Source: Halobium salinum (GTDB taxonomy: Archaea; Halobacteriota; Halobacteria; Halobacteriales; Haloferacaceae). From it: DNA of 64,000 nucleotides. The stretch's first letter is position 1, and every line of letters begins with the position of its first letter. Under the pieces are notes generated by a model. It saw only the letters and a list, made by a program, of their open reading frames with translations, had not been told where the DNA came from and ran no database searches. Positions 1-7,388 of this stretch are shown here, piece by piece. Both the position numbers and the translations under genes were made by a program. The stretch spans positions 1,277,061-1,341,060 of the forward strand of contig NZ_JAODIW010000006.1 of assembly GCF_026586625.1 (NCBI RefSeq), given 5' to 3'.

Positions 1-642
1 GGCGTCCGGAGCTCTCGCCAGATGGTCCGCCGCGACGGGGCCGTGATGGTCGGGTCGACCGTGCTGGTGCTCCTCTTCCTCCTCGACCTCCGGCTGACCC
101 GTCTCGAGGGCGCGGTACTACTCCTCGCGTTCGCGGGCTACCTCGCCTGGCTGTTCCTCCGGCCCGTCGACGGCGTCGAGTCGAACGGCGGGACCGAGAC
201 GGTGGGAGTACGAGCGGCGGTACTCCTGCTGACCGGACTCGGCGTCATCGTCGGCGGCGCGCACTTCCTCGTCGAGTCGGCCGTCGCCATCGCCCGCGCC
301 GGAGGGCTCTCCGAGTGGGTCATCGGCGAGACCGTCGTCGCGGTCGGCACCTCAACGCCGGAGGTCGTCGCGTCCGTCGCCGCCGCGCGGAAGGGGATGG
401 GCGACATCGCCGCGGGCAACCTCATCGGGAGCAACGTGTTCAACGCCCTGTTCATCCTGGGTATCGCGTCCACGCTGACGCCGCTCCAGGTCGTCGACAC
501 CGCCATCGGAACCACGACGTGGCTCCTCGGACTCTCGGTCCTCGCCGCCGTGCTCCTCGGGACGAGGGGACAACTCGGACGGCTCGAGGGTGCGGCGCTC
601 GTGGCAATCAACCTCACTCGGTGGATACTCGACCTGCTGTGA
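1..642 (+). CDS. Sodium/calcium exchanger family protein, C-terminal part (5' cut by window)
   Basis: The reading frame is already open at base 1, so the gene begins upstream; the first visible ATG at 22 is internal. The visible part has several hydrophobic segments and one complete alpha-repeat of the CaCA antiporter superfamily: GETVVAVGTSTPEVVASVAA followed shortly by GNLIGSNVFNALFILGI. These are the ion-binding GTS(T)PE and GSNxFN motifs. By family knowledge it exchanges cytosolic Ca2+ for Na+ (or H+) across the membrane. The ion specificity cannot be read from half a protein. The family assignment is secure. Confidence 0.9.
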   Translation, partial: GVRSSRQMVRRDGAVMVGSTVLVLLFLLDLRLTRLEGAVLLLAFAGYLAWLFLRPVDGVESNGGTETVGVRAAVLLLTGLGVIVGGAHFLVESAVAIARAGGLSEWVIGETVVAVGTSTPEVVASVAAARKGMGDIAAGNLIGSNVFNALFILGIASTLTPLQVVDTAIGTTTWLLGLSVLAAVLLGTRGQLGRLEGAALVAINLTRWILDLL

Positions 643-1195
643 CTCGGATTCAGCCGGCCGTCGTACCCTGCTCGACTCCCCCGTGGCTCGATGATTCCGT
701 CCGTTTATATTCGGTCACCGGTTCCACGTTCGTGACGGCCCCTCACCCCGGAAACGCCGATAAACGCCCTCTGGGTTTTTCAGACGCGCGAATCCGCGGC
801 CGGCCGCTACGGTCGCCCGGGAAGCAAACAATCGTACACTCCGGGCGGGCTTCGACGTTCGATTCACGAGACGATTGTCAGTCGACAGTTCGGTCGTTCT
901 CGGTTCGGCGGCTATAATCACAGGAGAGACATTCCTCGCGACGAGTCGCGGCGCCGGCGCCGACTATCGACTGTGGAGAGTGTTGCCCAAACCCACACGC
1001 TATGCACTATCACGGGCGTAGTGAGGAGCGAGGGGAGGAAGTCTGTCATCCCCATCGACCGTACCACACCTCTCCTCGCACCTCCGTTCCTGTGATTCGA
1101 ATGTACGGTGAGCGAGGCGTTTCTCGAGGAACTCGTGAAAGCGACGGACGTGCGCGCTGTGGGCCGAAAAGGGAGAGACCGCCGTGGCCGGAGAG
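643..1195. other. Intergenic region without a recognised gene
   Basis: This 553-base stretch lies between the 3' ends of the convergent exchanger and squalene synthase genes. No open frame here looks like a protein. It contains a short inverted repeat near 937-962 (CGCGAC-GA-GTCGCG followed by the palindrome GGCGCCGGCGCC), which could terminate transcription or fold in RNA, and AT-rich stretches near 708-716 and 914-920. No tRNA-like fold was seen. Confidence 0.4.
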
Positions 1196-2257
1196 TTACT
1201 CGGCGTCGATGGACTGTTCGAGGTCGCGCAGGAGGTCCACGTCCGGCGACGAGGTGGTGAACGCGGCGATGAGGCGGGTGACCTCCTCGCGAGACACCTT
1301 CACCGACGACTCGGTGAACACTTGGTCGAGGTTGGCGTCGAGGTCGCGGAGCGTGGCGACCGCGAGGAGGTACGGGAGCGCCCACGCCGAGAGGTGGCCC
1401 TCGGTCGTGCGGCCGAGCCGGTGGAGGTACTCGCGGGCTTCGCCGCGGAACGAGCGAGCGTGGTCGATGACGCGCTTGACGGCGACGCCGGCGCCGGCGC
1501 GGTACTCGGGGGCGAGGATGCGGTCCTGCGGGACGCCGTGGGCGCGGAGCCACTCGGCGGGGACGTACACGTTGTCCTCGTCGCGGAAGTCGGTGTGGAC
1601 GTCCTTCGCGATGTTGACGAGCTGGAGAAGGAGCCCGAAGCTCTCGGCGCGCTCGCGGAGGTAGCTCTCGGTACCGTCGTCGGTCTCGAGGGCGGTGAGG
1701 TTGGTGATGAGGTGACCGACCGTCCCGGCGACGAAGTAGCAGTATCGGTCGAGCTCCTCGCGGTCGGCGATGCGCAGGCCGCGGTCGTCGTCGGAGCGCT
1801 CGACGAACGTCGCCATCCCCTCGACGAGCTCGCGGATGGGCGGACGCATCGCCTCCCGCGCGTCGGCGTCGAACGCCTCGTAGGCCCCGAACACGCGGGC
1901 GACGTTCTCGACCACGTCCCAGTCGGCCGGGTCGGCGGGTTCATCGGGCACCCACTCCTCGACGGCGTCGACGAACGCCTCCGGGGAGGTGTCGTCCTCC
2001 GGGTCGAGGGCGGCGTCGTACTGCGTGAGTAGGCGGGCTTTGGCGTCGTTCGGGATGTGCTTTGCGTCCTCGACGGTGTCGGGCACCCGACAGAGGAGGT
2101 AGCCCACGCAGATGTAGCTGGACATGGGCTCGTCGAGCATGTTGATGGAGATGGCGAACGTCCGCGACACGTCGTCGACGACGCCGTGACACCACTCCAG
2201 TGGGGGGCCGGGTGCCGGGGCACTCTCCGAAAGCGTAGATTCGACCATTGTGTCCAT
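1196..2257 (-). CDS. Squalene synthase-type phytoene/squalene synthase
   Basis: The 353-residue protein is a head-to-head prenyl transferase. It has the first aspartate-rich motif DTVED at residues 60-64, a squalene-synthase-like YCYFVAGTVGH segment near 172-182, and a second acidic motif NIAKDVHTDFRDED near 215-228. The family condenses two farnesyl (squalene) or two geranylgeranyl (phytoene) diphosphates. The YxYxVAGxVG segment and the form of the second motif favour squalene synthase, but specificity is an inference. It lies downstream of the MFS gene on the same strand, with a 164-base gap. Start is the ATG at 2257; a second ATG three codons in is possible. Confidence 0.85.
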   Translation of the reverse strand: MDTMVESTLSESAPAPGPPLEWCHGVVDDVSRTFAISINMLDEPMSSYICVGYLLCRVPDTVEDAKHIPNDAKARLLTQYDAALDPEDDTSPEAFVDAVEEWVPDEPADPADWDVVENVARVFGAYEAFDADAREAMRPPIRELVEGMATFVERSDDDRGLRIADREELDRYCYFVAGTVGHLITNLTALETDDGTESYLRERAESFGLLLQLVNIAKDVHTDFRDEDNVYVPAEWLRAHGVPQDRILAPEYRAGAGVAVKRVIDHARSFRGEAREYLHRLGRTTEGHLSAWALPYLLAVATLRDLDANLDQVFTESSVKVSREEVTRLIAAFTTSSPDVDLLRDLEQSIDAE

Positions 2258-2421
2258 TCAGGGAGAGGGCGCCGAAAAACTTGCTGGTGACGGCACATCA
2301 TCGGGTCTTCGCGTCTCGGAGGGTTCTACCGTCCGATTCTACCGATTTCACGGACGTACGAACGCCCGTCCGAGCGACGGTCCGGCACGGCGCTCCGGGT
2401 GGGTCTCGGACCTACTCGCCC

Positions 2422-3663
2422 TCACGCCGACTCGCGGGGCTCGGGGGCGACCGTCGCCAACCCGACGCCAGCCACGGCGAGGACGAGCGCCCCGACGAAC
2501 GCGAGCCGGAACGACCCCGTGCGTTCGACGGCCGCGCCGGCGAGGAGCGGGGCGGCGAACGCTCCGGCCAGCGCGACGGCGGTGACGAGCGAGACGGCCG
2601 TCCCGGCGACGCTCGGGTCGACGAGTTCGCGGACGTAGGTGAACACGAGGCCGATGGCGAGTTGGACGCCGAACCCGGCGAGCAGCAGGCAGGCGAACAG
2701 CGCCGGGACGCCCTCGACGACGAGGAACCCGGCCGTCGCCGAGAGGACGAGGAGGTACGCCCCGAGGACGACCGGTCGGCGGCGCCCACCGAAGGCCCGG
2801 TCCGAGAGGACGCCGCTCCCCGAGCGGGCGACGAGCCCGACCGCGGGGAAGACCGCGACGAGAGCCCCGCTCTGACCGAGCGTCAGCGCGGTCGTCTCGG
2901 TGAGGTACGTCGGCATCCAGCTGTTGAGAAAGAGGTACAGCCCGTATGCGAGCGTCCCGAGGAGGCTCACCGTCCACACCGCCCGGTTCGCGAGGACGCG
3001 ACCGAGCGCGGCGCGGTCCGGCGGGTCGCCGACGCCCGCCTGCCGCGGCGGGCCGCCGGCCGCGAACAGCGCGAACCCGACGGCGCCGAGCGCGGCGAAG
3101 GCGGGGAACGTCGCCGCCCAGCCGGCCACTTCGGCGACGAGCGGCCCGCCGAACTGCCCGAGCGCGAACCCGAGCGGCGCGCTGGCGGTGAAGATTCCGA
3201 CCGCCGTCGCCCGACGGTCGGCGTCGACCACGACGCCCGAGAGGGTCGCACCCGCGTTCCAGAGGGTGACGTAGGAGAGTCCGCCGACCACCCGCGCCGC
3301 GACGAGGGAGGCGTACGCATCGCCCGTCGCCGCGACGTAGCTCCAGGCGCCGGCGACGAGCAGGGCGAGCGCCGCGGCGCCGACGGCGAGTCGGGCGTCG
3401 GTCCGGTCGAGGCCGACGCCGACCGGGACGCTCGCGACGACCGCCGTGGCGTACATCACGCTCACCAGCCACCCGGCGGCGGTCGGCCCGACGGACATGC
3501 CGTCCATCAGCAGCGGGGTAACGCTCGCGGGGGCGATTTCGAAGGCGGCGGCGGCGGCCGAGAGGGTGAACAGGCCGGCGACGACGAGCCAGCCGCGGTC
3601 GGCCCGACCGGCGCCCCGGGCCGGGTCGGACTCGCCGGAGCCTCCCTGGTCGGCGCCCGTCAC
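2422..3663 (-). CDS. MFS transporter
   Basis: The 413-residue protein has about twelve hydrophobic segments in two halves and short charged loops, as in major facilitator permeases. An Arg-rich loop (GLDRTDARLAVG) between helices 2 and 3 matches the usual loop-2/3 signature position. The start is GTG at 3663, the only reasonable start before the first helix (AGLFTLSAAAAAF). The substrate is not evident. It resembles NarK/CynX-like sugar or anion carriers only in general layout. It precedes the squalene synthase gene on the same strand, but the gap argues against tight coupling. Confidence 0.85.
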   Translation of the reverse strand: MTGADQGGSGESDPARGAGRADRGWLVVAGLFTLSAAAAAFEIAPASVTPLLMDGMSVGPTAAGWLVSVMYATAVVASVPVGVGLDRTDARLAVGAAALALLVAGAWSYVAATGDAYASLVAARVVGGLSYVTLWNAGATLSGVVVDADRRATAVGIFTASAPLGFALGQFGGPLVAEVAGWAATFPAFAALGAVGFALFAAGGPPRQAGVGDPPDRAALGRVLANRAVWTVSLLGTLAYGLYLFLNSWMPTYLTETTALTLGQSGALVAVFPAVGLVARSGSGVLSDRAFGGRRRPVVLGAYLLVLSATAGFLVVEGVPALFACLLLAGFGVQLAIGLVFTYVRELVDPSVAGTAVSLVTAVALAGAFAAPLLAGAAVERTGSFRLAFVGALVLAVAGVGLATVAPEPRESA

Positions 3664-3916
3664 GCGTTCACCGACCCCCGGGCGTCGGCGTGTTCGTGTC
3701 TGCGACCAGGCCCACCACGTCCATACCCTATCCGCGAAGCCCGGGCGAAAAAGCGTGTCGCGGGCGTGCCAGATGGTCCCACTCCGGGGCCGGAGTCGGT
3801 GGTTCGACGCCGACGAGAGAGGCCATCGGACGCTGGCCGAACGCGTGACCCAACTGACGGAACCCCGCCACGACGCCCATGCGGCGGCCTCACACGCCGT
3901 GTCTCCATTGAAAGCG
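3664..3916. other. Intergenic region between MFS gene and rpl7ae promoter
   Basis: This stretch separates divergently transcribed genes. No credible coding frame is seen. It probably carries the minus-strand promoter of the MFS gene and sequence upstream of the ribosomal operon promoter. Confidence 0.35.
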
Positions 3917-4056
3917 CTTTTATGGGGTCACGGACAACGAAGGCGTAGAGCCTGCCCGGGGTTGATGATACTCCTCGTCGGCATGGATATGCGCCACGGC
4001 CAGCGTGGTCGGCGCCCGGCGAGGCAGTCGAGCCCGCGAGCAGGAGGAGACCAACA
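3917..4056 (+). promoter_or_regulatory. Promoter and long 5' leader of the L7Ae operon
   Basis: A TATA-like CTTTTATGG lies at about 3917-3925, 132 bases upstream of the L7Ae ATG. If it is the promoter, the transcript has a leader of about 105-110 nt, long for haloarchaea where most mRNAs are leaderless. The leader carries a box-C-like TGATGA at about 3964 and a purine-rich AGGAGGAGA just before the start, able to act as a ribosome binding site. No matching box D (CTGA) is present, so a canonical kink-turn cannot be drawn from the sequence alone. Confidence 0.5.
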
Positions 4057-4419
4057 ATGCCCGTATACGTAGAATTCGAAGTCCCGGCCGACCTTCAGGA
4101 GCGAGCCATCGAGGCCCTCGAGGTCGCCCGAGACACCGGCACGGTGAAGAAGGGAACGAACGAGACGACCAAGTCCATCGAGCGCGGCAACGCCCAACTC
4201 GTCTACATCGCGGAGGACGTCTCCCCCGAGGAGATCGTCATGCACCTCCCCGAGCTCTGCGAGGAGAAGGGCATCCCGTTCGTCTACGTGGAGACGCAGG
4301 ACGACGTCGGTCACGCCGCCGGCCTCGAGGTCGGCTCCGCGGCCGCCGCCATCGTCGACGCCGGCGACGCCGAGGACGACGTCGAAGACATCTCCCAGAA
4401 GGTCGAGGACCTGCAGTAA
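4057..4419 (+). CDS. rpl7ae: Ribosomal protein L7Ae
   Basis: The 120-residue protein matches archaeal L7Ae across its length, including [25 protein letters not shown], the RNA-binding segment of the L7Ae/L30e fold. It binds kink-turns in 23S rRNA and is also a core protein of box C/D and H/ACA guide RNPs and of RNase P. The haloarchaeal version is acidic with a C-terminal [14 protein letters not shown] tail. It heads an operon with S28e, L24e and Ndk, with a gap of only six bases to the next gene. Confidence 0.97.
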   Translation: MPVYVEFEVPADLQERAIEALEVARDTGTVKKGTNETTKSIERGNAQLVYIAEDVSPEEIVMHLPELCEEKGIPFVYVETQDDVGHAAGLEVGSAAAAIVDAGDAEDDVEDISQKVEDLQ

Positions 4420-4425
4420 GCGACC

Positions 4426-4650
4426 ATGTCAGCCGAAGAGAGCACCGACGACTCCACCTCCGCCGAGGTCATCGAGGTCGTCGGCAAGACAGGGATGCAC
4501 GGCGAGGCCATGCAGGTCAAGTGCCGCATCCAGGAAGGCTCGAACCAGGGCCGAATCATCACGCGCAACGTGCTGGGTCCCATCCGCGAGGGGGACGTCC
4601 TCCAGCTCCGCGAGACCCAGCGTGACGCGGACTCCATCGGAGGCCGATAA
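4426..4650 (+). CDS. rps28e: Ribosomal protein S28e
   Basis: The 74-residue protein has the S28e OB-fold hallmarks [16 protein letters not shown] and [17 protein letters not shown]. It sits in the small-subunit head and platform region near the mRNA exit. It follows L7Ae by six bases, and its TAA stop shares one base with the ATG of L24e, indicating translational coupling. Order and size match the conserved archaeal cluster. Confidence 0.96.
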   Translation: MSAEESTDDSTSAEVIEVVGKTGMHGEAMQVKCRIQEGSNQGRIITRNVLGPIREGDVLQLRETQRDADSIGGR

Positions 4651-4847
4651 TGCCCCAGACTCGAGACTGTGACTACTGCGGCGCCGACATCGAGCCCGGC
4701 ACGGGCACGATGTTTGTCCGCACGAACGGTACCGTCATCCACTTCTGCTCGTCGAAGTGTGAGAAGAACGCCGACCTCGGCCGCGAGGCCCGCGACCTCG
4801 AGTGGACCGAGGAGGGCGGCTCCCGACGCGCACGGAGTGAGGAATAG
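4650..4847 (+). CDS. rpl24e: Ribosomal protein L24e
   Basis: This 65-residue zinc-ribbon ribosomal protein has two cysteine pairs, CDYCG near residues 7-10 and CSSKCEKN near 33-36, which bind one zinc ion. [21 protein letters not shown] is the family signature. It is a large-subunit protein. The start overlaps the S28e stop by one base and the stop abuts the ndk start, so the four genes form one operon. Confidence 0.96.
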   Translation: MPQTRDCDYCGADIEPGTGTMFVRTNGTVIHFCSSKCEKNADLGREARDLEWTEEGGSRRARSEE

Positions 4848-5327
4848 ATGAGCCACCACGACGAACGCACCTTCGTGATGGTAAAGCCCGACGGCGTCCA
4901 GCGCGGCCTCATCGGGGACATCGTCTCCCGCTTCGAGGAACGCGGTCTCAAGATGGTCGCCGGCAAGTTCATGCAGATCGACGAGGAGCTCGCCCACGAA
5001 CACTACGGCGAGCACGAGGGCAAGCCGTTCTTCGACGGCCTCGTCGAGTTCATCACCTCCGGACCGGTCTTCGCGATGGTCTGGGAGGGCGCGGACGCCA
5101 CCCAGCAGGTCCGCAAGATGATGGGCGAGACCGACCCCGCCGAGTCCGCACCCGGCACTATCCGTGGCGACTACGGGCTCGACCTCGGTCAGAACGTCAT
5201 CCACGGCTCGGACCACGAGGACGAGGGCGCCAACGAGCGCGAGATCGACCTCTTCTTCGACGAAGAGGAGCTCGTCGACTACGAGCGCTCCGACGCCGAG
5301 TGGGTCTACGAAGACGAAGACCACTAA
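4848..5327 (+). CDS. ndk: Nucleoside diphosphate kinase
   Basis: The 159-residue protein has the NDK active-site NVIHGSD with catalytic His119, and an N-terminal [18 protein letters not shown] strand-loop that binds phosphate. It transfers the gamma-phosphate of ATP to NDPs through a phosphohistidine. The C-terminal section is very acidic, a halophilic adaptation. It begins directly after the L24e stop. The gene order L7Ae-S28e-L24e-Ndk is conserved in euryarchaea. A T-rich tract and strong hairpins follow the stop. Confidence 0.96.
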   Translation: MSHHDERTFVMVKPDGVQRGLIGDIVSRFEERGLKMVAGKFMQIDEELAHEHYGEHEGKPFFDGLVEFITSGPVFAMVWEGADATQQVRKMMGETDPAESAPGTIRGDYGLDLGQNVIHGSDHEDEGANEREIDLFFDEEELVDYERSDAEWVYEDEDH

Positions 5328-5336
5328 GCACCCACC

Positions 5337-5450
5337 TTTTTTATCGGGGTCCTCGCGCGGCTTCGCCGCGCTCGAACCCCGACAAAAAACCTGGACGAAA
5401 AAAGGCCGCTCGCTCGGCTCTTCGAGCCTCGCTCGCGGTTCTGCGGCCTG
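5337..5450 (+). terminator. ndk terminator and 3' hairpin element (family shared with 40911-41076)
   Basis: Ten bases after the ndk stop is a T6 tract (5337-5342), then a nested hairpin: TCGGGGT at 5344-5350 pairs with ACCCCGA at 5376-5382, and inside it GCGCGGC/GCCGCGC pair around a TTC loop. After A-rich spacers (GACGAAAAAA) comes a second hairpin at 5406-5438 with a TTC loop and two conserved T.C/C.T mismatch pairs. The second half is closely matched downstream of the aEF-1beta gene on the other strand. Confidence 0.75.
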
Positions 5451-5655
5451 GAGACGATTGCCACATACAGCTTCCGCTCCCGTACAGCCTCCACCCCGCA
5501 CAGCTACCGCTCCGTACAGCGGCCGCATCACCGTTGCGCGGCCCCACCGCCTCGCTACTGCGCCGCCACCACACCGTCGCTGACCCCGCTGATTCTGGTT
5601 CCACGTGGAGCCAGGCCACCGCTCCTTTGCGCCTGCCGCACGTCGTAACCCCTAT

Positions 5656-6399
5656 ATGGAAGTCACGGCGCACCGCGGATTCGGGGAGGCGTACCCCGAG
5701 AACACGGTGAAGGCGGCCGAGCGCGCCGGAGAGCTGGCGGACCGCGTGGAAATCGACGTGCGACGCTGTGGGTCGGGCGAACTCGTCGCGAGCCACTTCG
5801 ACCGGGTACGGGTCGTCTCCGACGGCACCGGTCGGGTCCGGAACCTCTCGGTCGGCGAACTGGCCGCGCTGTCCGTCCAAGGCTCCGACGAGGGGATTCG
5901 GGAGCTCGAAGACGTCGCCGCCGCGGTACCCTCGGACACTGCCATCGCCTTCGACCTCAAGCAGCCGGGAGTCGCGAGCGACACTATCGGACTGGCCGAG
6001 CGTATCGACAACGACGTGGTTGTCGCCTCGTTTTACGCCGACGCGCTCTGGGAGGCCCGCGACGTCGACAGCGGGATTCCACTCTCGTATCACTTCGACG
6101 TGCGGCTCGACCGGAACATGACGACGGCCCGTCTGCTCGACTGCGAGTACGTCAGCCCGCACTGGTCGCTCGCCCTCGGGACCGACGTCGTCGACCGCGC
6201 TCACGACGAGGGGATGAAAGTCGAGCCGTGGGCCGTCGCGTCGTCCGCCGTCGCCGACTTTCTGGGGACGGAGGGCGTCGACAGCCTCGCGGTGACCTCG
6301 CCGACGCTGACGCCCGACGACGTGGGGAGACTGGAACGGGCGAGAGTGCTCACCGAGGTCTCGTCGGTGCTCGAACGGCTCCGGGGGCTGGGTCGGTAG
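5656..6399 (+). CDS. Glycerophosphodiester phosphodiesterase, copy 1
   Basis: The 247-residue GDPD-family TIM barrel has HRGFGEAYPENT at residues 6-17 (catalytic HRG and PENT), then EIDVRRCGSGELVASHF with the metal-binding E-x-D and downstream His. It hydrolyses glycerophosphodiesters to glycerol-3-phosphate and an alcohol, here probably in archaeal lipid turnover, with no signal peptide (cytosolic). The ATG at 5656 was chosen because the HRG motif must be close to the N-terminus; longer frames add unsupported sequence. It has a tandem paralogue of identical length starting 870 bases later. Confidence 0.9.
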   Translation: MEVTAHRGFGEAYPENTVKAAERAGELADRVEIDVRRCGSGELVASHFDRVRVVSDGTGRVRNLSVGELAALSVQGSDEGIRELEDVAAAVPSDTAIAFDLKQPGVASDTIGLAERIDNDVVVASFYADALWEARDVDSGIPLSYHFDVRLDRNMTTARLLDCEYVSPHWSLALGTDVVDRAHDEGMKVEPWAVASSAVADFLGTEGVDSLAVTSPTLTPDDVGRLERARVLTEVSSVLERLRGLGR

Positions 6400-6408
6400 T
6401 CGGCCGGG

Positions 6409-6484
6409 GTCGACACCCGCCGGTAGGGTCGATAGCCACCGGTCGTGTCGACCCCCGCCGGTCGGGCCGACATCCGCCTCCCGG
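6409..6484 (+). repeat. Four tandem 19-bp degenerate repeats
   Basis: Four consecutive 19-base units begin at 6409, 6428, 6447 and 6466, built on GTCGACACCCGCCGGTAGG, with substitutions but no change in period. A weaker fifth unit may follow. They fill most of the 126-base gap between the two GDPD genes and end about 40 bases before the second start, so they could affect its promoter or simply be duplication debris. Confidence 0.75.
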
Positions 6485-6525
6485 GCCGTCGGTACTATCC
6501 CCCTGCTGGCCCTCGGCCCGACACG

Positions 6526-7269
6526 ATGGAGATAACGGCGCACCGCGGGTTCGAGGAGGCGTACCCGGAGAACACCGTCGAGGCCGCGAGCCGAGCCGCC
6601 GCGGACGCCGACCGCGTCGAGGTCGACGTCCGGCGCTGTGGCTCGGGCGAACTCGTCGCCACCCACTTCGACCGGGTCGGGTTCACGACCGACGGGAGCG
6701 GGCGGGTGGGGGAGCTCTCGGTCGACGAGTTGGCCGCGCTGTCCGTCGGCGGCTCCGGCGAGGGCGTCCCGCTGGTCGCGGACATCGCGGCGGCGGTTCC
6801 GGACGACACCCCGCTCCGACTCGACCTCAAGGGACCGGCGCTCGGAGAGGACGTCGTCGACCTCGCGCGCGCCGTCGACAACGACGTTCTACTCTCCTCG
6901 TTCTACGCCGACGCGCTCTGGGAGGCCCGCGACATCGACGACGAGATTCCACTCTCGTACCTGTTCGACGTACGCGCCGACCGGAACATGACGACGGCCC
7001 GGCTGCTCGACTGTGAGTACGTCAGCCCGCACTGGTCGCTCGCTCTCGGGACCGACGTCGTCGAGCGCGCCCACGCGGCCGGGATGAAAGTCGAAGCGTG
7101 GACCGTCGCCACCTCCGCGATGGCGCGCCTGCTCGACAGCGCGGGCGTCGACAGCGTCGCCGCCTCGTCGCCGGAGCTCGCCCCCGACGAGGTGCGGGGA
7201 CTGGACTACGTCGGCGCCCTCGCCGAGCCGGGGGCGACGCTCGAGCGACTTCGAGCGCTGATGCACTGA
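6526..7269 (+). CDS. Glycerophosphodiester phosphodiesterase, copy 2
   Basis: The 247-residue paralogue of the preceding gene has the same HRG (6-8) and PENT motifs and the EVDVRRCGSGELVATHF metal site. Long runs are almost identical (SFYADALWEARD, RNMTTARLLDCEYVSPHW), while the middle and C-terminus have diverged. Both copies keep all catalytic residues, so both may be active. The start is the ATG at 6526, giving exactly the same length as copy 1. Tandem duplication is clear; any functional division is unknown. Confidence 0.9.
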   Translation: MEITAHRGFEEAYPENTVEAASRAAADADRVEVDVRRCGSGELVATHFDRVGFTTDGSGRVGELSVDELAALSVGGSGEGVPLVADIAAAVPDDTPLRLDLKGPALGEDVVDLARAVDNDVLLSSFYADALWEARDIDDEIPLSYLFDVRADRNMTTARLLDCEYVSPHWSLALGTDVVERAHAAGMKVEAWTVATSAMARLLDSAGVDSVAASSPELAPDEVRGLDYVGALAEPGATLERLRALMH

Positions 7270-7388
7270 GCAGACCCAGCACCGACTCGGTGGGGAAACT
7301 CGGCGCGAACTGGCCGGGTCGACCGACCGTCCCGATACCCGACCGAACCGAATCTAAAAGCAGGCACGTCACCTCTCTTCTTCCGGCC

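Noticed and set aside
2248-3948. A 566-residue plus-strand frame opposite the MFS gene
   Set aside because: Arg/Asp/Gly-rich antisense shadow; the MFS protein has proper helices in the other strand.
3960-4056. A complete C/D-box kink-turn in the L7Ae leader
   Set aside because: Only TGATGA is seen; no CTGA partner or paired stem in the correct place could be drawn.
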